Source of the DNA: Ochromonadaceae sp. CCMP2298
Taxonomy: Eukaryota > Sar > Synurophyceae > Ochromonadales > Ochromonadaceae
Direction: 5' to 3'
Assembly (NCBI GenBank): GCA_026770595.1
Contig: MU633972.1
Span: forward strand, 1-18,263
Length of the DNA stretch: 18,263 bases
Numbering within the stretch: position 1 is the first letter of the stretch; every line of letters begins with the position of its first letter. Shown here in pieces: positions 1 to 8,418 of the stretch. The notes under the pieces were generated by a model that worked only from the letters and a program-made list of their open reading frames with translations, was not told the DNA's origin and did no database searches. The position numbers and the translations under genes are program-made.

Positions 1-312
1 CTGCGCCCTTGGGCTTGGAAAACCTCGGCTCTCACTAAAAACCCTCGGTCTGGAAAGACCCCTGTTCCGCCCTCGGGACGAAATTACTATTACTTAGTTA
101 CTGTCGGCGCAATTTAATTGGGACAAAAGTGCCCAATCTGGAATCCGTTACACCTCGAGCCGAGCTCGCGTTGTGCATTCCAGGCATTGTTCAAGGGTTT
201 GGAGCAAGCAGCCCACAAACGGACCAGCGCGGAGCTGCTTCCTGCCAGACTTCCCTCTGGCCATCTCAGTTCCACTTGCTCAGTTTGGAGCGCGCTCTCA
301 CGGCCAAGCAGG
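1..312. other. Left flank with no recognisable gene
   Basis: I see no convincing gene here. The motif CCTCGG recurs three times in the first 80 bases (near 25, 44 and 71), without a clear repeat unit. The frame of the first exon at 313 stays open upstream to about 118, but it contains no earlier ATG and its translation shows no domain. The region is best read as promoter and 5' leader of the gene at 313. A spliced or longer N-terminus cannot be excluded. Confidence 0.4.
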
Positions 313-1411
313 ATGGCTACCGATGGCGCTCAGTTCCGCGAAGAGGTGAGCGTTGCGAATGAGACTTTCTGGGGCTGCTGGGGACGTGCCACTAATCGAG
401 GATCTGCATTTCATTTATCCCTTTCTTTTACAGTTTCAGCGGTTGATGCGGGCTCTTTATGATAGCTTAGAGCGCGAGGGCGAACTTCAAAGACAGGTGA
501 GGATGCCCCTGCTTTCTCCCCTTAGCGTCGCTTGCACGGCTCACTGACGGCCCGTTACCCTTCTTCTCGCATACATATAGCTTCGACGCACGAAGGAGAG
601 CCTCATATCAGTCGCGTTGAGGTTGCAAGTGGCTATAAAGGTTTCGGACGAGGATGAGGCGACCATTGCGCAGCTGCAGATGCAGGGGACCGACTCGCGC
701 ACCAAGGAGATCCTGGCCAACCGCATGGCGCAGGAGGCGTCAGACATGGTCATATCGCTGAACTTTGAGATCAACCTCCTGAAACGGAAGTTGAAGATAG
801 CTGAGGGCGAGAAGGGCACTGCTGCGCAGTCCAACGATGCAATGTCTCACCACGTGGCGGACGCAGAGGTAGATGCGATGCTAGGCATCTCCACGCACTC
901 CAAGCCCGAGTCAGCCATCACCTTCGAGAAGTGGAAGATGGACCAGTTTCTGTACTCACCGGACACGCCGGCTGCCAGCGAGCAGCACGACAAGCAGGTG
1001 GTGCAGATGCTGCTGGCGGCGGCGACTCAGAACTTCAACGACGACTACACAAAGCCCACCAAGTCGGGCATCGCCAAAATGCGCCGCCCGACCAGCAGCC
1101 TGCAGGGCAGCCCTCTGAAGCCGCTTAGTAGCTCGGAGAGTAGGGGCACTGTGGGTGCGGACATGTACGAGACGATGGGCGGGGGCTTTCTAGACGACCC
1201 AGACGCAGTGCCCAGTTACCACGCAATGGGCGCAAGGGGCAGCGCGAGCGACGACAAGCTTTACTTCCTTGACCGCGTGAACCCCAACCCCATGTGGGGT
1301 CAGACGCAGGGGAATGGCGCAAAGAAAAAAATGGGTCTGCCGCTGGCGGAATCGAAGTCGCCCCCCAAGGCGAGCAAACGAGCAACGGGGCCAAATACGA
1401 TGACTGTATGA
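313..1411 (+). CDS. Coiled-coil protein of unknown function (3 exons)
   Basis: Exons are 313-345, 434-496 and 581-1411, joined by GT-AG introns of 88 and 84 bases, both phase 0. The spliced product is 308 residues. The start is the first ATG of the frame (AGGATGG). Seen: residues 1 to about 95 are charged and heptad-like, with many Glu/Arg/Leu and two Gln-rich turns, as expected for a helical coiled coil. The remainder is hydrophilic and probably disordered, with Ser/Pro/Lys clusters and a basic C-terminus. The short conserved-looking segment DDKLYFLDRVNPNP lies near residue 250. There is no signal peptide or membrane segment, so a cytosolic or cytoskeletal scaffold role is possible, but that is inference. 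I do not recognise the family. The two tiny first exons agree in frame with the third, which supports the model. Confidence 0.75.
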
Positions 1412-1830
1412 GTTGTTTCTGTGTGTATCTGTGAGTCGGAAGTGTGGGGGGCTTATTATCACTTGTATATATATTTTTCGCAAAGCCGAATACGCTTTTA
1501 ACTCATATGCAAGGTCATTACTCTCTTAGCCCTCCCCAATTGCCCAGGCTGTGTCTCTTCTCCCTCTGCCTTTAAGAAACATAAACTGATCTGCAAAGCG
1601 AGAATGATACTGTGTTGTCGAATGCACTGCCGTCTCCTCTGCCGTTTCTCGCAATCTTCATTATTCGACTCCTTTCATTTTCTAATAAGTGTCGCCACAT
1701 AATAAGTGTCGCTCCTCATCGCATCCCTGAAATATGCTTTGACTTGATTTTTCTTTTCGTGACTTGGATTGGTCAACTTGGGGCCTTGGAGATTGATTTG
1801 ACGTGTCATCTACCTCACCATCTATAAACA
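1412..1830. other. Intergenic region between two plus-strand genes
   Basis: This 419-base stretch holds the 3' end of the coiled-coil gene and the promoter of the cysteine-rich gene. It is AT-richer than the flanking exons and has no convincing coding frame. A TATAAA at 1823-1828 sits only two bases before the ATG, too close to be a normal TATA box for this start. A 13-base direct repeat lies at 1683-1712. Confidence 0.5.
1683..1712. repeat. 13-bp direct repeat, two copies 17 bp apart
   Basis: TAATAAGTGTCGC occurs at 1683-1695 and again at 1700-1712, exact in both copies. It lies about 120 bases upstream of the ATG of the cysteine-rich gene and on the same strand. It could be a paired factor-binding site or a small local duplication; the sequence alone does not decide. 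Confidence 0.6.
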
Positions 1831-2522
1831 ATGGCTGAATCTTCTAGCTACATCCCTCTCGGTGAGGTGCAACCCTTCATCGCGTTGGGTTGTTGCGCAT
1901 TGAGTCTCTATGTAAGTCGGGGAATGGGAGTTGTCGAGACCGTCCGCTAGACTTTGATTACTCTCATTTACGTGCCTTTCAATTTACTTTCTTTCCTACA
2001 GTGCACGGATTCGTCAGACTTCCTTGGCGGTGTGACCCGGAACACCCTCTGCTGTCTGCGCAATGAGATGCTCATCTGTAAGCCAAGCCGGAAGGCCGAC
2101 GCGTGCTGCCACTGCTTGGCGTTGGACTGCGAGATCGTGCATTGCGAAGGTCTCGCAAAGGTGATATCAAATCAAAGTTCTCGACGCTGCTTGCATCCTG
2201 CTCTCTCACCCCCTTGTCTCCTTACAGACCCAAAGTCAGTGCCTCTGTGTGGACTTCCGCTTAGCCATCCCACCTGACCACGATGACGCCCCTTGCCTCT
2301 GGACACTTCTCTTCTGGACGGTAAGACACTCATCTTGTGACCTGCTTCCGCCCTCCCTTTTTCTTTCAAACTAATCACCTTCTTCCCCTGCACGTCTACT
2401 CGGCACAGTGCTTCTACAAAGATCACTTCGTATGCCAGTGCTGCAAAAAGATCAAAAGAATGGAGCCAAGAGAATCCTTCGTTGGTCAGCGAACTGTGCC
2501 AGCCCGTCGCACTTTCGCGTAG
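1831..2522 (+). CDS. Small cysteine-rich protein of unknown function (4 exons)
   Basis: Exons are 1831-1911, 2002-2160, 2228-2320 and 2409-2522; introns of 90, 67 and 88 bases are all GT-AG and all phase 0. The product is 148 residues. The start has an in-frame TAA two codons upstream and a good context (AACAATGG). Seen: 18 cysteines, several as CC pairs or CxC, for example CCLR, ACCHC, QCLCVDF and CQCCKK. Hydrophobic stretches FIALGCCALSLY (residues 16-27) and CLWTLLFWT (end of exon 3) could insert into a membrane, but there is no clear signal peptide. The tail after the last CC is basic. Exons 2 and 4 both begin with a Cys codon. The layout (CC, then CxC near VDFRLAIP, then PC, then CC) resembles uncharacterised cysteine-rich proteins I associate with several protist and algal lineages; this resemblance is recalled, not tested. 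Metal binding or disulfide-rich folding is possible. Confidence 0.72.
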
Positions 2523-2584
2523 AAGCTTCATGAAATACTCGCACTCTTTCGTGTAGAAGCTCCGTAATCGTATACCGCTCGACT

Positions 2585-2598
2585 ATTAAGGCCTTAAT
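2585..2598. repeat. 14-bp perfect palindrome with core TTAAGGCCTTAA
   Basis: ATTAAGGCCTTAAT is a perfect palindrome in the 281-base gap between the cysteine-rich gene and the EGY-like gene. The same 12-base core recurs at 12887-12898. Downstream, the element AGCCA-TTTTT-TGGCT (2652-2666), flanked by A- and T-runs, could form a small hairpin. The rest of the gap (2523-2803) shows nothing else I can name. Confidence 0.55.
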
Positions 2599-2803
2599 GT
2601 TGTGTGACCAATGACCATTAATGTTAAGGGATTAACGTTTCATGCGAAAAAAGCCATTTTTTGGCTCTTTTTTTGTCTGCTGCAACCTGGCAACAACAGC
2701 AGAGGGACATTGAAGGACAGCAGAAGAACGCCAGTGTGACCAGCATTCCTTCCGCCACCTGCATTCCTGCATTGGCTGGAGCAGTGTCTGTATTGGCTGC
2801 ACG

Positions 2804-5485
2804 ATGATGGGTTCCTGCCGACTGCTGGGCGTTATCATCCTGCTTGCCGTCCCGGCCAGCACCTGCGGCTTCTCGCTGCTGAACCATGCCTCCACGTATC
2901 GCGATAGGAGGGGCTTTCGGTTCAGAAGCCTAGCCAGGTATGGAATAGAATGGTCGATTCTCTACAACGTACTCAATCTCACACTTCTCGCCTGTCCCAC
3001 CTCGCAATACAGATTCTCCACAGAGAACAACGACGCCACAACTGCGGCCAAGCCACAGTCGGAGAACATCGATCTTTTCGCGGCAGGTGATAGGAAGTCT
3101 CCCATTAAGGCGAAGAGTTCCACAGTCTCGTCGAGCGTGACGACCTCGACGGAGGACAAGAAGTTCTCTGCAGCCAGCAGCACGCTGATGGGCAGACAGG
3201 CGGAGCTGCTGAGGCTGGAGGCGGAGAAAGACATGATGGCATTCGACTACGAGCGCATCAACCAGCAAATGGTGAGTTGCATCTTTGGTTGATATGTAGT
3301 GTTCTCTGCTCAGTCTCGTGTGCCTTTGCTCTGCTCTAGCCCTTGGGCCGCCCAGCCGCCCAGTGCTGCACCATCTTGCATCACCCATCGCTCATTGTCC
3401 ATCCATCCTTCCTCCACTGTCAGACGCTGCTTAAATCAGTAGACGCATGCTTGCTACGTCTGCTGGAGGGACGCACCACTCCTGCGCAGGTGGTGGCCAA
3501 CGAGAGGTCCCTGCTGTGCAAGGAGCTGTTCCTGCGGCTGGTGGAGCTAGCCAACGCTGAGCCCACGCAGGCAGAAAAGTCCAGGTACGTGCTGTACTGT
3601 ACACACACGAGTCACCACGCCGTGTGCTACTCACATCACGTTGCACTCACGCCCCACTCTCACACCCCTGCACCCATACCCCCCTGCCATGCATCTATGC
3701 GCCCATCCCATGCACCCCTGTGTCTATGCCTGCCCCCTCGCTCCCAGGCTGACGCAGCTGTACGACACCCTGCTGGAGGAGGTGGGCAAGGCAGACTCGG
3801 CACTGCTCACCGACATCACTTCAGACATACAGAAGGAGCTGAAATTGGAGAACAGCCGCGTGCAGCAGAGCGTTTCTAACGCGGCCAAGGCCTCTGGCGA
3901 GGTGGCCTCCAATGACGAGGTGTACGACGAGATGCTCAAGCAGTGGATGTCGCAGATCGGCTCAGGGAACAGCTCAAACACCACTACAGTGTCTGGGGGC
4001 ATGCTGGCTAACGGATTGAGTGTGGAGGATCTCAACCGCATGATGATGAACGGCTCCAGTACAATAGGTCTCAACGACGCCCTCTCTGGCAGGTCCATGC
4101 TGCGCCTGCCCGCCGCCATGCCTTTCAACATGATCCCACTATTGCTCTCAACGAAGGAGATCGACCAGAACGACCTGGATATCGTGAAGAACCTGGTGTT
4201 CACCTCAGACATACTCAACAACACAGTAGTGGACGGCTCTGCCTATCTGACCGCCATACGGGGCAAGCCGATCATATCTGTCGCAGACACGTTCAACCAG
4301 GCCAGTGAGCGCATCGCCGCATTGCCTGGCGGAGTCTCCGACCGTGTGCGGCTGTTCCTCCTACCTGAGTACCGGCTGATGCCTGACGCCCCCATCACCG
4401 CCATAGAGAAGTACTCTGGCTCTCAGTACGAGCCTATCTTCGTCCTGGTCTCGAAGGACGCAGTACCCAAGTCAGCTGGCATCGACAGCGTAGGCAACCT
4501 ATTAGCGCTGGTCGCCACGGCCGCCACCTGCTTCGTCTACGCTACTGACGTCAATAGCCTCAACGCAGACTTCATGACGCGAGCCTTAGCAGGAGACGTA
4601 TCAACAGTAGACGCGGTGCTGCCAATCTTCGGCGGCCTGCTGGCGGTCCAGATCGCGCACGACGTGGGTCACTACCTGATGGGTCTGAGGTACCAGACAA
4701 AGCTCTCTTTCCCCTCCACCTACTGGCCCTCCCTGCAGATCGGCCTGTTCGGCTCCGTCACGAGGTTTTTGAGCTTTCCCAAGACGCGGAAGGAGCTATT
4801 TGACGTGTCCATCGCCGGACCTGTGCTGGGGTTCGCCGCCTCCCTGTGGTGCACCCTGCAGGGCGTCTCACTCACAGCGGCCGCCTCCGCCGCAGAGCTG
4901 TCCAGCTATCCCCAACTGCCCAACTCGTTTTTCCGTTTCTCTTTTCTGATAAACGAGGTAGTGGACAGCTTCCTGCACATAGCGGCCAACACCGACCCCG
5001 CCGCACTCACCCCCGTGCATCCGCTGCTGGCCGTCGGGGCCGCAGGTCTGCTCACCAATGCCCTGAACTTCCTGCCCCTGGGCCGACTAGACGGAGGACG
5101 CGTGGCCATGGCAGTGGCGGGGCGACAAAGCGCCGCCAGCATCACGACAGCCACGCTCATCGGGCAGGCCGTCTCTCTCCTCTCTGTCTCCTCGCCCCTC
5201 ACCCTCTACTGGCTTATAGCGGTCGTCATCCTACAAAGGGGGGCGGACCTGCCCCCAGAGGATGACGTCACCCCAGTGGCTACTGCGGAGGACGACGCCA
5301 ACAAACCCATTGCATGGTTCCTACGCCTCGCCGCCCTGGCCTTCTGCATCACGCTCACTGCCGGCATCCTCCTCCCAGTGCCCATGGACGTGGACCTGTC
5401 CCAGATACAGGCGCCGGTCACCTCGGTTAGCCAGCTCATACAAGGCGTGCCCAACCTACCTTTTGAACCCCCAAACATAATATAG
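2804..5485 (+). CDS. EGY-like plastid site-2 protease (M50 family), atypical zinc motif
   Basis: Exons 2804-2937, 3013-3271, 3424-3584 and 3748-5485; introns of 75, 152 and 163 bases; 763 residues. Residues 1-22 form a signal peptide ending ASTCG before Phe, followed by an Arg/Ser-rich stretch: a bipartite plastid presequence of secondary red-type plastids. After a helical charged region (about 105-205) and a soluble domain come roughly six membrane segments (about 433-453, 474-497, 536-560, 608-628, 653-680, 708-730). The second holds HDVGH (489-493), at the place of the family's HExxH. The fourth leads into NFLPLGRLDGGR (LDGGR at 632-636), the second zinc-ligand motif of EGY/S2P proteins, and SIAGP follows in TM3. 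Known family role: intramembrane metalloproteases of thylakoid or envelope needed for plastid development; some EGY members (EGY3) lost the catalytic motif. Here Glu is replaced by Asp, so activity is uncertain. The first intron is 75 bases with no stop in frame, so its retention would leave the frame open. Confidence 0.85.
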
Positions 5486-5649
5486 GCTCGGCTGACAGAA
5501 CCTCAGCCCGCCTTGTGGCCCATAATTGTATGACTTTGTACTTAGCTAGGACCCTAGCCGCGTCTTGTTCTTAAATTCCACACGTGCACTGTCCGTAAAG
5601 TAAACCTCGACTAAGTAGTATTAAAACCCCCGTCTTAGTAATATTAAAT

Positions 5650-7917
5650 TCAACTGCCACTTTCATCTCCACTATCATCAATGTCTTCCCATACATCTTC
5701 CCCATCTTCACCTTCACCCTCGGCATCTGAAATCTCTCCGTACTCTCCGTACTCCTCCTCATCCTCTCCGTACTCCCCCTCCTCTTCCTCGTCCTCCTCG
5801 TCCTCTTCACTTGATTGCCCACTCGAAGACTCTTCCTCCGACTCCTCCAAATCCTCCACATCACTCAACTCGTCTATCAAGCTCGCATCGCTGTAACTAT
5901 CGCTGTCGCTGGAACCATCGTCGTCCCCATGCTCTGTCTTCACGACCGCGCGAATGCCTATCAAGCCTCTACTCAATGCGCCCCTTGCGCCCATTTCTAC
6001 TGTAATACTATCCCCAGACACTTTCCCGTCTGGATTCGTTGCCTCCTTCATCAAGCCTCTCAGAAAGAGTCGCTCCAGATTCTTGCAGTTGGAGGAGATA
6101 TATCCAATGCCCTTATCCGTCACTGCCCAGCAGCTCTCCAACCGCAATGAGGTCAGCAGTAAGCAGTGAGCAGTGAATGCCTCGAGCACTGCATCTGTCA
6201 CGAGAATGTTGTGTTTCAGGTTGAGAGAGCGTAGTTCGGGCAGAGATCGCGCTAGAGCGGCAAGACCTGCCTCTGTGCCTGCCCCCTCGCCCTCGCCCTC
6301 AGGCCCTGTCCCAGCCCCAGCCCCAGCTTCTGCCCCAGCCTCTGCCCCGGCATCAACCTCAGCCCCAGCCCCAGCCCCAGCATCAACTCCAACCCCCATA
6401 GCCATTTCCATCATTTCCATTTCTATTTCCATAATACCCATACCGTCACCCATCGCATGATGGATACCACCAGGTCTTCGGAATACGGGGCTGAGAGTCA
6501 GTCGCCTCAGCCGGATCAAGTTCTGCGCAATGGTGGCTAGCGTAGCGTCAGGGAGCTCGGCGAGAGTGCCGAACAATTCCAGTGCCTCCAGCTGGGGCTG
6601 CAGGGTGGCAAGGGTCGCTATGCCTGCGCTGGTGATGAGGGGAACTAGACTGAGCTTCAGGCTCTTCAGTGCGCAGTTCCTGCCTACCGCAATGAGTCCC
6701 CAATTTGAAAACCTGGGACAGTCCCGAATGTGCAGCTCGGTCAGGTGCCTGCAGCTGGAGGCGAAGGCTGCCAGCGTGCTGTCTGTCATAAGGCTTTGGT
6801 ACCCCAGATGAAGGCTCCGCAGAGCCAGGCTGCCCAGGGAGGCCGTGGCAGCGTCCGTCCACGCCGATGTGTCCCAAATCTTCAGGCTCTCGAGGCCTTT
6901 GCAGTTCTGCAGCAGGTCCCTAAGCACCTGGTCAGACAGCCCCACCGCGGGGCGGAAAAAGCCATGCCGCCCGAAGGTAAGTTGCTGCAGCTTCGGACAC
7001 TTGGCGATGCAGGCGAAGCTTTCCTCAGCCTCCACCAGGCCGGACAATGTCAGGATCCTCAACTCTGGGCAGGAAAGGGCAATTCCGTGCAGACCCGAGT
7101 CCAGCACGGCCATGCAGTGAAGCGTCAGCTCCTCGAGCAGGGGGCAGCCTGGGAGGGAGGTCGGGGTTAAGTGAGGGAGGAGAGAGGTTGGGGTTAAGCA
7201 TCGCACGGCAACACTTGAAACTGCAGCACGATAGCACAGAGTAGCACAGGGAAGCACAAGTAGCACAGGCAGCACAGGCAGCACAGGCAGCACAGGCAGC
7301 ATAGGCACAGGGCAGTACGGGGACAGGGCATCCTCACCTGCTGCGATTGGGTGCAAGATGTCTCTCGCCGCTACACTGGACAACGGGTCCGGGTGGTGAG
7401 TGAGAGCAAGAAACCCAGGCCCCTTGGCTTGGAACGTTGGCGAGGGCATTATTCCCTCCAACTGATCAATATCGCACTCTACCGTCAGCACCCGCAAGTT
7501 AGGGCAGCTGGCACCCACAGAAGTCAGAAGACGACAAAGGAAGTGGGGGTTGATATTGTCCGTCTCTGGCGCAACGCCGATGCGGATCTCTTGGATTTTG
7601 TCCCCGCTGCGGTGGAAGAACCTATCCCGGAGGCCTTTCTTGTACTCAAACACCTCCGGCAGCTCAGCCTGCCTCACGCACATGTTCCGGAGCACGATCC
7701 AGCGGAACTGCTTTCGATGCAGGGCTTCTGAGGGCACGAGCTCTGGGTAGAACACGCAGTCATTCGATCCCAACATCTCCATATATATATCGCGTTTCGC
7801 ACGCTCACATAGAGCACTGTCTAGCGCGGGCAGATCCCCCGTGCAAAGCCACCGCGTTAGTATATTTATGACCAGCGCCCGCGGGCAGCTGAAGAGTACG
7901 TCTCCGTTGAATGGCAT
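5650..7917 (-). CDS. F-box-like leucine-rich-repeat protein with acidic tail (2 exons)
   Basis: Minus-strand exons are 7917-7338 and 7148-5650; the intron is 189 bases, GT-AG, phase 1, and splices to 692 residues. Residues 10-50 (CPRALVINIL, then DLPALDSALC) look like a degenerate F-box or the similar N-terminal domain often seen before algal LRRs. Residues 135-560 contain repeated units of the type CPxLxxLxLxxC...ITDxGLxxLA, the cysteine-containing LRR class of FBXL/AMN1 proteins. Such proteins usually select substrates for SCF ubiquitin ligases; that role is inferred from family. The solenoid is interrupted at about 425-485 by a low-complexity Met/Glu then Ala/Gly/Glu stretch. The last 90 residues are almost all Asp, Glu, Ser and Gly. 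The gene is convergent with the EGY-like gene, leaving only 164 bases between stop codons, in which I see no further gene. Confidence 0.78.
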   Translation of the reverse strand: MPFNGDVLFSCPRALVINILTRWLCTGDLPALDSALCERAKRDIYMEMLGSNDCVFYPELVPSEALHRKQFRWIVLRNMCVRQAELPEVFEYKKGLRDRFFHRSGDKIQEIRIGVAPETDNINPHFLCRLLTSVGASCPNLRVLTVECDIDQLEGIMPSPTFQAKGPGFLALTHHPDPLSSVAARDILHPIAAGEDALSPYCPVPMLPVLPVLPVLPVLLVLPCATLCYRAAVSSVAVRCLTPTSLLPHLTPTSLPGCPLLEELTLHCMAVLDSGLHGIALSCPELRILTLSGLVEAEESFACIAKCPKLQQLTFGRHGFFRPAVGLSDQVLRDLLQNCKGLESLKIWDTSAWTDAATASLGSLALRSLHLGYQSLMTDSTLAAFASSCRHLTELHIRDCPRFSNWGLIAVGRNCALKSLKLSLVPLITSAGIATLATLQPQLEALELFGTLAELPDATLATIAQNLIRLRRLTLSPVFRRPGGIHHAMGDGMGIMEIEMEMMEMAMGVGVDAGAGAGAEVDAGAEAGAEAGAGAGTGPEGEGEGAGTEAGLAALARSLPELRSLNLKHNILVTDAVLEAFTAHCLLLTSLRLESCWAVTDKGIGYISSNCKNLERLFLRGLMKEATNPDGKVSGDSITVEMGARGALSRGLIGIRAVVKTEHGDDDGSSDSDSYSDASLIDELSDVEDLEESEEESSSGQSSEEDEEDEEEEGEYGEDEEEYGEYGEISDAEGEGEDGEDVWEDIDDSGDESGS
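6277..6461. repeat. Coding minisatellite inside the LRR gene
   Basis: On the plus strand the sequence is a run of CCAGCC/CCCCAG-type hexamers with variants (6290-6400), followed by CATTTC-type hexamers (6400-6440). On the coding strand it gives alternating Ala/Gly/Glu and then Met/Glu residues, inserted between two LRRs. Repeat number is likely to vary between strains. Confidence 0.7.
7262..7306. repeat. Nine-base tandem repeat, five copies, in the LRR-gene intron
   Basis: The 9-mer AGCACAGGC is repeated five times (the fifth with one change) inside the 189-base intron of the LRR gene. Read through, it would encode LPV repeats, and the intron has no in-frame stop. The surrounding intron sequence also has scattered AGCACAG units. 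Confidence 0.75.
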
Positions 7918-8418
7918 GGTCAGCTGTCGCTCTCCGCTTTCTGACTCGCTGCGCTATCACTCAGCAGCTTATGAGAGTTGAAAGAGTTCCTTCAGAGGTG
8001 CTCCAAGCCCTCTTCCCAGCCCTCACAGCCCTCTTCTCAGCCCTCTGCTGTGCCTTCTGCTGTGCCCTCTGGTCAGCCTTCATCCGTGCCGAGCTCACAG
8101 CCGAGCAGCCCATCAGCACAGCCATCGGCAGTGCCCTCTCTGACAGGGGCAACGAGAATTCGTCGACCAAGCGAACTCTTCTTGCAAGGATGATTTTTAC
8201 GAAATTTCATGCGCCTGAATTCTGTTTGAAGCAAATGTGAAGGTGATGCGATGAACAGTCCGACTGTTCGAGGCATTCTCTCTATTTGGGTGAACACAGG
8301 AGCCATGCCGAAGACAAAATTCCTTTAGCCTCCCTGCCGTGAAAACCCAAAGCAAAGCAAATAAGTGTGAACATGGATTATGAAAACACGTATAAATGTG
8401 ATCCTATATGCGGTTCTA
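7918..8418. other. Intergenic region between LRR gene and cyclase gene
   Basis: This 501-base gap should hold the promoter of the LRR gene (start at 7917, minus strand) and the 3' UTR of the cyclase (stop at 8419, minus strand). The left half contains a Pro-Ser-Gln repeat frame on the plus strand, listed separately. The right half (8194-8418) shows nothing I recognise. Confidence 0.5.
7975..8193 (+). pseudogene. Pro-Ser-Gln repeat reading frame, possible exon remnant
   Basis: Between stop codons at 7972 and 8191 the plus-strand frame reads repeated SxPS units (PSSQPSQPSSQPSAVPS and similar) over about 45 residues, then a short unrelated tail. Such PSSQPS arrays occur in long extracellular or adhesive proteins of stramenopiles. 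The frame has no ATG, no matching neighbour exon and no clear splice partner, and the DNA is itself an imperfect CAGCCCTC-type repeat. It may be a relic of a longer gene, a lone exon, or a simple repeat that happens to be open. The opposite frame is Ala/Arg-rich and less protein-like. Confidence 0.35.

Noticed and set aside
1823-1828. TATAAA as TATA box of the cysteine-rich gene
   Set aside because: It ends two bases before the ATG, which leaves no room for a transcription start upstream of the start codon.
2624-2895. Two overlapping minus-strand frames near the EGY-like gene start
   Set aside because: They overlap the signal peptide exon in antisense, and neither shows a domain or splice logic.
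5681-5896. Plus-strand Ser-rich frame
   Set aside because: It is the complement of the Asp/Glu codons in the acidic tail of the LRR gene.
7261-7310. CRISPR-like array in the short tandem repeats
   Set aside because: Units are nine bases without spacers and lie in a spliceosomal intron of a eukaryotic gene.
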